NCBI GenBank assembly: GCA_022729235.1
Contig: JALDAJ010000001.1
Span: forward strand, 248,001-312,000
Reading direction: 5' to 3'
Origin: Candidatus Nanohalarchaeota archaeon
GTDB lineage: Archaea; Nanohalarchaeota; Nanosalinia; Nanosalinales; Nanosalinaceae
Length of the DNA: 64,000 bases
Below, piece after piece: positions 52,574 through 61,335 of the stretch. Below the pieces are notes generated by a model. It saw only the letters and a program-made list of their open reading frames with translations. It was not told the DNA's origin and did no database searches. The position numbers and the translations under genes are program-made. How positions within the stretch are numbered: position 1 is the stretch's first letter; each line of letters opens with the position of its first letter.

Positions 52574-54106
52574 CTACCGCTGCTCCCGTAGTTCCTTAAG
52601 CACTAACTTGGTGATTTCTCCTATCTCCTGGTACCCTTTACGCAGCTCCTCTATCTCTTCCTGCTGTCTCTCAATCTCCTCTATAAGAGGTTCTATATCT
52701 CTCCCATCACCTGATTCCTCTCTCTGTTCGAGCTGGTCGACCCGGCGCTCAACCCTTTCCAGCCCGGAGTCATTGCCCCCGACCTGTTGCTGGACGAGTT
52801 CGGACAGGTTCCTGTTGATCTCTTCTAGGACTTTTTCAGTATCGTTTTCCTCCTGCGCCAGTTCTTCGTATTCGTCGTGGGAAAGCAGTTTGAGGTGTGC
52901 CAGGTCTTCAAAGTCGTTGAAAATCCATTTGAAATCCGAAACAACTGCTTTCAGGTCATTCATTTCCTTCCTCAAGTCCGAGACCTCGGTTTCATCAAAT
53001 TCCTGCCGTAGTGACTCCAGTCTCTGGTTGAGATTCCTTATATCCGAGCGGAGTTCCTTCAAGTCGTCTTCTACCGATGTATCCGCCACTTCTTCCTCTA
53101 AATCCACCAGTTTCTCATCTGCCTCATCCTGTCTCTGAGAAAGATTGGCTCGGACTTCCCTGATTAAATCAGACTTCTCAGCGAGCGTGTCCTTGACCTT
53201 TTCCAGTTCTTTCTCCAGGCTATCAACTGCTTCTTCACTATCCAGGTCTTCTATCTGGGAATGTACCTGTTCAAATCTTTCTTCATATTCTTCCTCTACC
53301 TGTTCGATTCTTTCCTCTATATCAGATGCAGGGTCTTCAGGCATGGACTCCTGCAGTTCTTCCAGGTCCTGTCGGAGTTCGTCGAGTTCCCCGTCGTCAC
53401 CGTCATCATCTATGCGGTCTCGTAGCTGGTCGAGTTCTTCCCTGATTTCTTCCTCTACTTCGTCAACTCTTCCCTGGAGGTCAGAGCCTGATTCTTCGGG
53501 TATAGATTCTTCGAGACCCTCAAGTTCATCCAGTTTTTCCGAAACATCTTCTACCTGGCCCTGCAGAGACTCTACGGCATCATTATTTTCCAGTTCCTCG
53601 ATTCTGTCCTCGATTTCCTGGGACTCAGTATCTTCAAGCCGGGACTCAAGTTCCTCAATCCTTTCTCTGAGTTCGTCAACTTCTTCAGGAGCTTTCCGGG
53701 ACGTGTCTTCCCCCGAAGACTCTTCTTCCAGGGTTTCATCCCCGTCTCCTTGATCCTCTTCGCTCTCTTGATCTCCGAATATAGCGTCATCGCCATCGTC
53801 TTCATCGTCCAGTAGGACTTGTTCGTCGGAGCCATCCTCAGTTTCATCTTCTTCCGTGAACACTGTTCCGCCGTCTTCAGCCTCGTCATCGCCGAAGAGT
53901 GTGTCGCCTTCACTTTCATCCTCTACCTCTTCCTGTTCTTCATCATCTCCGAACAGTGTTTCATTCTCTTTATCATCCTCCGTAGAACCTGAGTCGTCTT
54001 CAAATATCTCTTCTTCCGCTTCTTCGTCATCTCCAAAGAGTACTTCCTGTTTGGAATCTTCCTCGTCGTCTTCTCCGAATATAACGTCGTCCGTCATCGA
54101 GTTCAC
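52574..54106 (-). CDS. Long acidic coiled-coil protein with repeated IFGDD motifs
   Basis: This is a 510-residue protein. The first about 130 residues contain about eight repeats of the type (V/T/A)(L/I)FG(D/E)DEE. The rest is heptad-rich coiled coil (about 150-440) ending in LKELREQR. It has no signal peptide. The repeats look like a multivalent short linear motif. It is paired with the similar gene at 54140 and sits near the pilin array, which suggests, without proof, a structural role in surface or motor machinery (compare archaellum ArlCDE coiled-coil proteins). Confidence 0.65.
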   Translation of the reverse strand: MNSMTDDVIFGEDDEEDSKQEVLFGDDEEAEEEIFEDDSGSTEDDKENETLFGDDEEQEEVEDESEGDTLFGDDEAEDGGTVFTEEDETEDGSDEQVLLDDEDDGDDAIFGDQESEEDQGDGDETLEEESSGEDTSRKAPEEVDELRERIEELESRLEDTESQEIEDRIEELENNDAVESLQGQVEDVSEKLDELEGLEESIPEESGSDLQGRVDEVEEEIREELDQLRDRIDDDGDDGELDELRQDLEELQESMPEDPASDIEERIEQVEEEYEERFEQVHSQIEDLDSEEAVDSLEKELEKVKDTLAEKSDLIREVRANLSQRQDEADEKLVDLEEEVADTSVEDDLKELRSDIRNLNQRLESLRQEFDETEVSDLRKEMNDLKAVVSDFKWIFNDFEDLAHLKLLSHDEYEELAQEENDTEKVLEEINRNLSELVQQQVGGNDSGLERVERRVDQLEQREESGDGRDIEPLIEEIERQQEEIEELRKGYQEIGEITKLVLKELREQR

Positions 54107-54139
54107 TTAATACTGAGAAGTACTCAAAACGTTAAAACA

Positions 54140-55615
54140 CTACTGGTCCATCGCCGCCTTCACGAGTTCTGTAAGCTCCACCATCGTCGACATCAGTTCG
54201 TCAACATCCACTTCATTCTCATGGACGCGGTCCTCAAGCGATAGTAGTTCTTCGTCCATCGCCTCCCATAGACGCTCCAGTTTCTCGTCCTCCGCGGTCT
54301 CCTCTCTAAACTCCTTGACATAGGACCGGAGTTCTTCCATAGAACGGTCTGCTTCTTTCTGGTCCTTTCCAAGCCTTTCTATCTCAGCTTCAAGCTTCTG
54401 TTTCTCGTACTTAACCGTTTCCTTTATTTCCTCTATTTCTCCGCGCAGTTCTTCATCGACTATATCCCGTATACGCCTGTCCGGATTCATAACCACGTCC
54501 TCCAGTTCAGTTAGCCGGTCATCAATCTGCTGCGGTGTCTTGATGGTCTCGATGCGGTCTTCCAGCCGGGCGATCCTTTCCTCGAGGTCGCTGTCGTCCT
54601 CGAGTTCCATCCTTTCCACTCTCTGCTCCAGTTCGTTTATCTTCCCGAGTTCCTGTGCTTCGCTCGAAACCATCTTTTCCTCAAGTTTCTTGATGCGCTC
54701 ATTTAGCTCTTCGTTTCTCGAACCCTTCTCTCTCCCGGAGATCTTCTCCTCCAGATCGTTCAGGTTCTTTTCCAGGGCATCTCTCTTCTCTGATGTGGAT
54801 TCAGGCGTAGTAGGAGCCGTATCAGTTTCAGCGGTATCTCGGGTTTCAGGCGCTTCCTCGCCTTCGACTTCCGGTTCTATGGCAGACTCTTCTCGATGTT
54901 CTTCATGCGTCGGTTCTTCCACAGGAACCTCTACTTCGACGTCCTCATCGGGCGTGACCTCCATCTCTGCTTCTCCATCATCCGGTTCAACTGTAGAGCT
55001 CCCAGTTTCCTGTTCCGACACGTCTGCCCTCTCCTCGCTCTCTGTCCCATCTCTTTCGTAATCACCTGTATCTATACCCAGTTCCTCTTGCAGGGCTAGC
55101 TCAGCCTCTACGTCTTCATCTTCTACTCCTGGCATCTCCTCGAGATCATCCAGGGATTCTATTTCTCCTATCTCCTCAGGAGAGTTAACGGTCTCATCAT
55201 CCAGAGCCTGTCTCTCGGCATCAAGCTCTTTCTCCAAATCCTCTGTATCAAGAACAGGGCCGCTATCAGTTTCATCATGAACCGGTTTCGCCTCCAGGCG
55301 AGCTGTGGTTTCTGTACTCTTACCTGTGAAAATAGATTTTATACGCGAGATAAGAGACCCAGAATGTTCATGCCTTTTTCGAGACACACTCTTCTCATCA
55401 GGTGCGCGGTTTCCAGAGCCTCCTATATCTGTGATCTGATCCTCGAGGTTTTCACCCTCTTCAGCCTCCACGCACTCCATTTCCTCATCGATAGAGCTTA
55501 CCGCCTTCCTGACTATACTTTTCTCAGGAGTCCTGACTTCTACCCCTTCCGACTCCTTCTTGGAGTGGAGCTCGTCTGTAGCCTCCTGAACTTTTTTCTC
55601 TATGGTAGAAGCCAT
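54140..55615 (-). CDS. Long acidic coiled-coil protein
   Basis: This 491-residue protein has an acidic, low-complexity N-terminal half followed by a long coiled coil (about 260-470) and a C-terminal VDELMSTMVELTELVKAAMDQ, which faintly resembles archaellum ArlC/E C-termini. It starts 34 bp upstream of the similar 510-residue gene on the same strand. The pair may scaffold the cytoplasmic side of a motor; this is inference. Confidence 0.65.
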   Translation of the reverse strand: MASTIEKKVQEATDELHSKKESEGVEVRTPEKSIVRKAVSSIDEEMECVEAEEGENLEDQITDIGGSGNRAPDEKSVSRKRHEHSGSLISRIKSIFTGKSTETTARLEAKPVHDETDSGPVLDTEDLEKELDAERQALDDETVNSPEEIGEIESLDDLEEMPGVEDEDVEAELALQEELGIDTGDYERDGTESEERADVSEQETGSSTVEPDDGEAEMEVTPDEDVEVEVPVEEPTHEEHREESAIEPEVEGEEAPETRDTAETDTAPTTPESTSEKRDALEKNLNDLEEKISGREKGSRNEELNERIKKLEEKMVSSEAQELGKINELEQRVERMELEDDSDLEERIARLEDRIETIKTPQQIDDRLTELEDVVMNPDRRIRDIVDEELRGEIEEIKETVKYEKQKLEAEIERLGKDQKEADRSMEELRSYVKEFREETAEDEKLERLWEAMDEELLSLEDRVHENEVDVDELMSTMVELTELVKAAMDQ

Positions 55616-55694
55616 CAGTAAAAATAATAGCCGAGCCGGTTAATAAAATCGCCCTACAGCCAGGATTAAATACGCGCCAGGTCAAGTAGTGGAC

Positions 55695-57161
55695 ATGCAA
55701 CCCGTAGTTCTCGTGGTTATGGACGGTGTAGGTTTACACGAAGAAGAGAAAGGTAACGCGTTCAGACAGGCGGACACACCTAACATCGATAGACTGATGG
55801 AAGAAAACGGTTACAAAGAGCTACAGGCATGGGGTCCTGCCGTAGGACTCCCCGAAGGATTCCAGGGCAACAGCGAGGTAGGGCATCTACACCTTGGCGC
55901 AGGTAGACGAGTACCCCAGAGACTCAAACGTATCAACGACTCAATAGAGAATGATGAGCTAGAGGAGAAAGAAGCACTGGCAGATGCGCTCGAACGCGCC
56001 GAGGAGAACGGTAATGCAGTACACCTCGCCGGCATCATATCCGACGGCGGCATACACGGACATATCGACCACCTTGAAGCACTGATGAGAACAACACAGG
56101 ACTATGAACTGGAAAAAGTGTGGCTCCACTGCTTTACCGATGGAAGGGACGTGGACCCGAAGAGCGCAGATAGATACCTCGATGAGATACGTGACTGCAT
56201 GGAAAAATATGACAGCGACTTCGGGTTCGCATCGATAATGGGCCGCTACTACTCGATGGACCGCGACCATAACTGGGACAGAACCCGCGATGCTTACAGG
56301 GCGATGACTCTCGGAGAGGGTTTCGGGTTCGAGAGACCAGAGGACGCAGTGGAAAAGACTTACGAGGACGGGGACTACGACTACTTTGTTATTCCCGCAG
56401 TGAATGAGTGTTACAATGGGATGAACAGCGAGGATGAACTTATCTTCTACAATTATCGCGCGGACAGAGAAGTAGAACTCTGTAAGGCGTTTCTATGGGA
56501 AGACTTCAGCGAGTTCGAGAACCCTGTCAGGCCGAACTTCACCTCGATGTTCCGGTACGAGAAAGATTTCGACAACCCTGTGATGTTCGAGAAGATGGTG
56601 GTTGAGGACACACTCGGGGAGAAGCTGGAGGACGCGGGACTGAAGCAGTTACGGATAACCGAGTCACAGAAAATCCCGCATATGACCTACTTCTTCAACG
56701 GCCAGAAAGAAATCGAATTCGAACACGAGGAAACGCACTTCGTGGAATCGGATAAAATCAAGGCGTACGACCAGAAGCCGGATATGCACGCCGATGACAT
56801 CACCGACATACTCGTAGAAGCGGTAGAGGAGGGCGAACACGACTTCATGATACTCAACTTCCCGAACGGTGACCTCGTCGGCCATACCGGCGATCTCGAA
56901 GCCGCTATAACCGCGATGGAGACCGTGGACAGGAACGTCGGCAGGATAGTCAACGCAGTAGAAGGTACCGACTACGCGTTACTGGTCACCGCGGACCACG
57001 GCAACTGCGAAGATATGGGAACAGAAGGCGAGCCAAGCACATCCCACACCTTGAACCCTGTACCATTGATACCTGTTAACTATGAAGGCGAGTTAGACAT
57101 TGAAGAAGGAGAGCTGTGGGAGGTAGAGAATGTTGTCGAGGATATAATGAAGCTAAACTAG
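55695..57161 (+). CDS. gpmI: 2,3-bisphosphoglycerate-independent phosphoglycerate mutase
   Basis: This is a protein of about 488 residues of the alkaline-phosphatase-like iPGM family. It has MDGVGL with a metal-binding Asp, the catalytic Ser in GNSEVGHLHLGAGR, and metal-binding TADHGN and D-G-E-P-STSHTLNPVP. It interconverts 3- and 2-phosphoglycerate in glycolysis. A TATA-like TTAAATA about 25 bp before 55695 suggests a leaderless start at that ATG; GTG 55689 is the alternative. Its stop overlaps that of the converging gene at 57158 by 4 bp. Confidence 0.95.
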   Translation: MQPVVLVVMDGVGLHEEEKGNAFRQADTPNIDRLMEENGYKELQAWGPAVGLPEGFQGNSEVGHLHLGAGRRVPQRLKRINDSIENDELEEKEALADALERAEENGNAVHLAGIISDGGIHGHIDHLEALMRTTQDYELEKVWLHCFTDGRDVDPKSADRYLDEIRDCMEKYDSDFGFASIMGRYYSMDRDHNWDRTRDAYRAMTLGEGFGFERPEDAVEKTYEDGDYDYFVIPAVNECYNGMNSEDELIFYNYRADREVELCKAFLWEDFSEFENPVRPNFTSMFRYEKDFDNPVMFEKMVVEDTLGEKLEDAGLKQLRITESQKIPHMTYFFNGQKEIEFEHEETHFVESDKIKAYDQKPDMHADDITDILVEAVEEGEHDFMILNFPNGDLVGHTGDLEAAITAMETVDRNVGRIVNAVEGTDYALLVTADHGNCEDMGTEGEPSTSHTLNPVPLIPVNYEGELDIEEGELWEVENVVEDIMKLN

Positions 57162-57403
57162 TCAGGAGGATCACAGTCATCCAGTTCATCCATTTTGTCC
57201 GTCAATTCATCCTGTTTCTCTCCAGCACCTTCTTCATCATCTTCAGGCCACTGCGACTGGTACAGACTGCACTGTGCACTTTCACTCTGCCCACCGACAA
57301 AGTCGGAGAAGTCACCCGCCTCTCCCGTCACCATGAACACCGCTATCCCCGCGACTACGGCTCCAACCGTCGCGACGAGAACCATCTGTATTGTCAGGTT
57401 CAT
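57158..57403 (-). CDS. Small pilin-like membrane protein
   Basis: This 81-residue protein begins MNLTIQMVLVATVGAVVAGIAV, a hydrophobic N-terminal helix, and ends with an acidic soluble tail with two cysteines. It lacks the KG class III site but resembles the minor pilin-like proteins around it. It is the last gene of the reverse-strand array, 6 bp after the pilin-like gene at 57410. Confidence 0.6.
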   Translation of the reverse strand: MNLTIQMVLVATVGAVVAGIAVFMVTGEAGDFSDFVGGQSESAQCSLYQSQWPEDDEEGAGEKQDELTDKMDELDDCDPPD

Positions 57404-57409
57404 ATCTAA

Positions 57410-57715
57410 TTATTCCTCTGTCTGGCTTCTGCAATCATATGTATCTTGACCAATTTGACCTTCAGCGTGTTCTATTCCCAGAACGTCAGCGCTCTGTCCT
57501 ACTATTCCTGCTCTCTCACAGCTTGAAGGCGTGCTATGCGTCCCGGAACTAAATCTACAGGTATTCTCGATAGTCGCGATACATTCCTGTTCGGCGCTGT
57601 CCCCGAAGATTCCTTGCAGGCTTCCCTGTGTCATGAAGATGACGGTCAGCGCGGTCATCATAAGTACTGATGCGGCAACGATCAGCGCCAGTGTCTGGGA
57701 CATTCCTTTACGCAT
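57410..57715 (-). CDS. Pilin-like protein with class III signal
   Basis: This 101-residue protein starts MRKGMSQTLALIVAASVLMM. The basic leader MRKG, expected to be cut after G, and hydrophobic helix mark a type IV pilin-like substrate. The external part has six cysteines (ECIATIENTCR and others), suggesting disulfides. It precedes the 81-residue gene in the same operon. Confidence 0.75.
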   Translation of the reverse strand: MRKGMSQTLALIVAASVLMMTALTVIFMTQGSLQGIFGDSAEQECIATIENTCRFSSGTHSTPSSCERAGIVGQSADVLGIEHAEGQIGQDTYDCRSQTEE

Positions 57716-57824
57716 ACTACCAAGTTTGCTTCCGCCAGTATAAAAGAGATGTGGAACGCCGGAGTTCGGTCGAATGATCTCAGGGGCTCATGAAAGAAAA
57801 ATAGAGAGAAATGTTCCAGGAACT

Positions 57825-58103
57825 CTACTCCTGGGTGATGTCGATCTGGATCGATGATACGTCCAGTTCCTCTCCTTCGTCAGTCTCGATCTGGTCTGTG
57901 TCGATCGAGATGTCATCAACTACTGCGTCCTCGATGAATTTTCTCTTGACCATTTCTGCGACGTCCACTGCCCGGGAGATAGCTTTTCCTCGAGCTTTAA
58001 CGTGGACAGGGTCCTGTCCTTCACTGAATTGGGTTACTACCGCGAGAACGTAGCTCATCGCGGGTTTGGAACCAACGTATACCGTGTTGTCGTCTTCTGC
58101 CAC
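57825..58103 (-). CDS. alba: Alba DNA/RNA-binding protein
   Basis: This 92-residue protein has [40 protein letters not shown], and [11 protein letters not shown], the recognisable Alba fold: a KARG basic loop, then an acidic strand. It coats DNA and binds RNA. It sits within the pilin array but is probably separately regulated, with gaps of 46 and 109 bp on its two sides. Confidence 0.9.
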   Translation of the reverse strand: MAEDDNTVYVGSKPAMSYVLAVVTQFSEGQDPVHVKARGKAISRAVDVAEMVKRKFIEDAVVDDISIDTDQIETDEGEELDVSSIQIDITQE

Positions 58104-58149
58104 TGGTGATCACCTAGCTCTATATTGGCAGATAACTGATAAAAATGGT

Positions 58150-59175
58150 TCAGTCCATGTCGTGGTCGTACTCGAAGATGAAATGTAAAGTATCTTCATT
58201 GGCGCTAGCACCCATAACTTCTTTCTCCGAATCAGAGAGGTCGAACTCCAGGGTAGCGCCGGTTACCTGTGAAGTTGCTTCAACATCGAATTCCTGCCCG
58301 TCAAACTCTTCCTTGCATTCACCATCCTCCTCAAAGATGTCCTCGTCCTGCTCTATCTCTTCATCCTCCGGACATTCTATCTCCTTTGTTCCTGTGCAAT
58401 CATCGATATCTTCATCAGTTATGGAGGTATCAAAATCGAAATCCGTGGAAGTATCCAGTTCTATCCATCCCGGTAAGTCAACTCCTCCCGAGATCCCGCT
58501 GGCAAGTCCATTGTTCTGGACAGCGCTGTTTTCCGCCCTTTCTCTTGCTGTGTCCCGGTAGGAGTCACTATCCAGATCTTCCTCACAGCTATCGGTAGAT
58601 GCGGGGCGAGTTGCCTCAGCCCATGAATCAGGGAGATCGTCCGTATCCATCTCTTCTCTCAGCTCCAGGGCAGCTTCCACGAGAAGCATGTACCGGTTCT
58701 CAGTATTGTTAACGGTTATCTCTTCTTCTAGGTATACCTCTGCCTGGGTCGATGTCGAGTCACAGATGACAGAGGAACGGCTGAAGGATAGCGTGATTTC
58801 TCTATCTTCATATTCGACACCGGCTAGTTCTGGATTCTCACATCCGAAAACCCGGTTTCTATCCTGGATTTTTGAGGCGATATCCTGCTCAAGTTCGCCA
58901 CGTATGCTCTCTATATCCGGGGCATCGTTCCAGCTCCTGGTCTGCTGTCCAAGTTCAAAAGCCACAGTATTGAAGGAGATATTGATGTCATCAGGAAGTT
59001 TCTCAGTGTAAATATCTGCTTTTACCTGCGACTCTGTAATCGTGTGTACGTCACCGCCGTAATATGAAACCGTCTCCCTCACCTCATGAGTCGAGTATAC
59101 CGATGATAGAAATCCTCCGAGCGTTATGGAAACCGCAGTCATAACCATCAGAAGACTTAAAGCCTCTCCCTTCAC
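58150..59175 (-). CDS. Pilin-like protein, large minor pilin
   Basis: This 341-residue protein starts with GTG: MKGEALSLLMVMTAVSITLGG is a class III signal and hydrophobic helix. The long external domain has several cysteines. The GTGA overlap with the upstream gene's stop shows coupled translation. It is the longest pilin-like subunit apart from the 808-residue protein at 61326. Confidence 0.75.
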   Translation of the reverse strand: MKGEALSLLMVMTAVSITLGGFLSSVYSTHEVRETVSYYGGDVHTITESQVKADIYTEKLPDDINISFNTVAFELGQQTRSWNDAPDIESIRGELEQDIASKIQDRNRVFGCENPELAGVEYEDREITLSFSRSSVICDSTSTQAEVYLEEEITVNNTENRYMLLVEAALELREEMDTDDLPDSWAEATRPASTDSCEEDLDSDSYRDTARERAENSAVQNNGLASGISGGVDLPGWIELDTSTDFDFDTSITDEDIDDCTGTKEIECPEDEEIEQDEDIFEEDGECKEEFDGQEFDVEATSQVTGATLEFDLSDSEKEVMGASANEDTLHFIFEYDHDMD

Positions 59176-59600
59176 GAACTCGGCACCTCCACTGTAACCC
59201 TTACTGGACCTTCAACAGTAGGGACGTATGCTGATGACCTTACAGAAGGATTTCCCTCCTCCACCTCTATATTTTTTTCATCCACAGCGAACCGGTATTC
59301 CTCATGCGCACTTCCCAGCACTTCTTCTGCACGTTCCTCGATATCCTGCCCGGCATCAGTTCTCTCGTTACCGCTCATCGCCGGGTAATAGAAGAGGGTG
59401 TCCATGACATCCGGGTTCTCTGACTTCAGGATATTATTCATGGCGATCGCGGACTGGAATTCCGCGTTCGAGTGGTGTAACTCGGCGTATATAGCTCCTT
59501 CTACCGGGGTAGATGCCATGATAAAAAGCAGGTAAAATATCAGTAACGACAGGACTGCACTCCCGACTATGACCGTTACCAAGTCTATACTGCCTTTCAC
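59172..59600 (-). CDS. Pilin-like protein with class III signal
   Basis: This 142-residue protein with a GTG start has MKGSIDLVTVIVGSAVLSLLIFYLLFIMAS, a class III signal and N-terminal helix. Its external part ends VRVTVEVPSS. It overlaps both neighbours by GTGA junctions, so it is one step in a coupled polycistron. Confidence 0.75.
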   Translation of the reverse strand: MKGSIDLVTVIVGSAVLSLLIFYLLFIMASTPVEGAIYAELHHSNAEFQSAIAMNNILKSENPDVMDTLFYYPAMSGNERTDAGQDIEERAEEVLGSAHEEYRFAVDEKNIEVEEGNPSVRSSAYVPTVEGPVRVTVEVPSS

Positions 59601-59995
59601 GGTCCCGGGAACACCTCCAGTTTCTTGACTTCTTCATCCTCTTCCTCCTCATACTGGACCAACACAGAAGTCTCGAGCGGGACAATATCAACCATCCCAC
59701 AGGTATCATCTATATCCAGTAGAAACTCTCCATCGGCGAACAACGGCAGGTCGGTCGTGCATCCGACTCCCTCGTCATCATACAGCAACTCCTGAATATC
59801 ATCTTCGACTGTCACAACTCCAAGACGTTCATCCCGGTTCAGGAAGTAGAAAGTCCCTGCGGCAGCTTCGCCGTGGAACTCCGAGATCTGTATGAGATCC
59901 TCTACCTGTGCCTGTATCCCGGTCAACATCAGGGTTATCATAAAAGTAATAGCCACTATCCCGACAATCCAGGGGAGAACCTTTCTGACGTTCAA
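59597..59995 (-). CDS. Pilin-like membrane protein
   Basis: The best start is TTG 59995, which overlaps the upstream stop as TTGA and follows Shine-Dalgarno-like AGGTGA at a good distance. It gives about 132 residues starting MNVRKVLPWIVGIVAITFM. GTG 60001 would place the ribosome-binding site directly on the codon. The hydrophobic N-terminal helix with a basic leader fits a pilin-like protein; the external part is acidic with two cysteines. Confidence 0.7.
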   Translation of the reverse strand: MNVRKVLPWIVGIVAITFMITLMLTGIQAQVEDLIQISEFHGEAAAGTFYFLNRDERLGVVTVEDDIQELLYDDEGVGCTTDLPLFADGEFLLDIDDTCGMVDIVPLETSVLVQYEEEEDEEVKKLEVFPGP

Positions 59996-60381
59996 CTGCA
60001 CTCACCTGTGCTTAGATGGGGTTGTAAACCGGATTTACTTATGCAGAGCTGGTCGAACTCCTCTCCGAGCTCATCTTCATCGTACCTGAAACGGATACCC
60101 GGGTCGATCATCTCAGAGCTATCTCCGGTGTTCAAGAAGAGATCTCCGTCAGATTCTTCCAGGACGAAATCTGTTCTGAAGTTCAGTGTTATATCCGCTT
60201 CATCCATAGAATCCGCCATATAGACCGCGTGGGACACCCTGTTAGTGATCATCGGCAGAGCCTCCTCTGCGATTGCATCTTCTACACCCATGACCGACTC
60301 TACTCCTATCCCCAGGACCGATACCGACATTATCGATCCCAGTACTATCAGGACTGTCGGTACAGTTGCAAATCCTTTCAT
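59992..60381 (-). CDS. Pilin-like protein with class III signal
   Basis: This 129-residue protein begins MKGFATVPTVLIVLGSIMSVSV, a class III signal and hydrophobic helix, followed by an acidic external domain with two cysteines. ATG 60381 overlaps the upstream TGA as ATGA. It is one of the run of tightly coupled pilin-like genes. Confidence 0.75.
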   Translation of the reverse strand: MKGFATVPTVLIVLGSIMSVSVLGIGVESVMGVEDAIAEEALPMITNRVSHAVYMADSMDEADITLNFRTDFVLEESDGDLFLNTGDSSEMIDPGIRFRYDEDELGEEFDQLCISKSGLQPHLSTGECS

Positions 60382-60776
60382 CCAAAACTTACCTCGCCCT
60401 CTGACTCATAATTAATCGTGACTTGAGTATTTTCACCGCCCTCGAACCCGTCTGAGCCAGCAACAGAGCAGTGAATATCCTCAGTCCTTTCTTGATTACC
60501 GTCTACCTTAAATATCGCGTTATCTCCGTCAATCTTTATCTCCTCGTCATCATCAAGATCTATGAGAACAGTATCGCTTCCTCCTTCATCACCGCAAACC
60601 TCGTTTATACTAGAGACAAGGTCGTTAAAAGGGCTTTGACCGCCGGAAAGAACATCTGCATCTCCCATCACACCCATCCATATCGACTGGAGTGCTGCCA
60701 GACCCATGGTCGCAGATATAGCGCTAGCTATCAATCCTGTAACTATTATAATCGACGCTGCCTCTCCCTTACGCAA
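60378..60776 (-). CDS. Pilin-like protein, TTG start giving MRKGEAAS
   Basis: The longest frame starts at GTG 60785, but the strong Shine-Dalgarno GGGAGGTG would overlap it. TTG 60776 lies 7 nt after GGAGGT and yields MRKGEAASIIIVTGLIASA, a textbook class III signal, about 132 residues. The external domain has three cysteines. It overlaps the upstream gene by about 31 bp and the downstream gene by ATGA. Confidence 0.75.
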   Translation of the reverse strand: MRKGEAASIIIVTGLIASAISATMGLAALQSIWMGVMGDADVLSGGQSPFNDLVSSINEVCGDEGGSDTVLIDLDDDEEIKIDGDNAIFKVDGNQERTEDIHCSVAGSDGFEGGENTQVTINYESEGEVSFG

Positions 60777-60991
60777 TCCGGACACCTCCCTGAAACCGAC
60801 CTTACATCAGAGTTTTGAACAACTGCTGAAACGTCTTCGGCATCATCTTCTGACTCTCCAACGTATTCATCGTAAAGCTCATCAATCGAGTCCTCACTCA
60901 ACTCAACGGTACCTGCTAAAACCGAGTAAACAGCTACGATAGCCAGGACTGCAAGTATAAAGGCGATTATTATGCCAGATTCCTTGTTCAC
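60746..60991 (-). CDS. Small pilin-like membrane protein
   Basis: This 81-residue protein has a GTG start (MNKESGIIIAFILAVLAIVAVYS): a short charged leader, one hydrophobic helix, an acidic tail and C-rich C-terminus. The GTGA overlap links it to the 40-residue gene upstream. Confidence 0.65.
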   Translation of the reverse strand: MNKESGIIIAFILAVLAIVAVYSVLAGTVELSEDSIDELYDEYVGESEDDAEDVSAVVQNSDVRSVSGRCPDCVRERQRRL

Positions 60992-61110
60992 AGGTTACCC
61001 CCCACAAACTCAAGCAGTGCGTCCGTATGGTTTTCCACCATTATAGCCAGGGCTACCAGTATAACAATTCCGATTACAAACGACAGCACAACCCATAGAG
61101 ACCGATCCAC
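60988..61110 (-). CDS. Very small pilin-like membrane protein
   Basis: This 40-residue protein from GTG 61110 has one hydrophobic helix (LWVVLSFVIGIVILVALAIM) and a short soluble tail. Its GTGA overlap with the next gene supports translation. Too small for a full pilin; perhaps a minor assembly subunit. Confidence 0.5.
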   Translation of the reverse strand: MDRSLWVVLSFVIGIVILVALAIMVENHTDALLEFVGGNL

Positions 61111-61149
61111 TAGTAAAGTCTTTAATCCTCAGGAGTTTAAATAAAATCC

Positions 61150-61335
61150 TTACTCCCCGTTCTCGCCGCCGCCCAGAACCTCCATGATCTCCCCTACACC
61201 CTGCTCCATACCCGAGGAAACCATACCATACAGCAGCGCTATGAACATCACTACCAGCACGATACCCGCCACTATATGAACCGGTCTAGTCTCACCCTTC
61301 ATCCTGGCGCTTCTAAGTAAGGTCTCTATGAGCAT
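61150..61335 (-). CDS. Small pilin-like membrane protein
   Basis: This is a 61-residue protein from ATG 61335, which overlaps the stop of the 808-residue gene by 10 bp. The helix IVAGIVLVVMFIALLYGMV spans about 22-40, preceded by RMKGETRP. An AGGTGA-type ribosome-binding site about 9 nt upstream supports 61335 over the later ATG 61302, although the later one gives a more standard MKGE signal. Confidence 0.6.
   Translation of the reverse strand: MLIETLLRSARMKGETRPVHIVAGIVLVVMFIALLYGMVSSGMEQGVGEIMEVLGGGENGE

Noticed and set aside
52452-55061. Several long plus-strand serine-rich frames opposite the coiled-coil genes
   Set aside because: They are antisense shadows of Glu/Asp-rich coiled-coil coding; no start signals or family matches.
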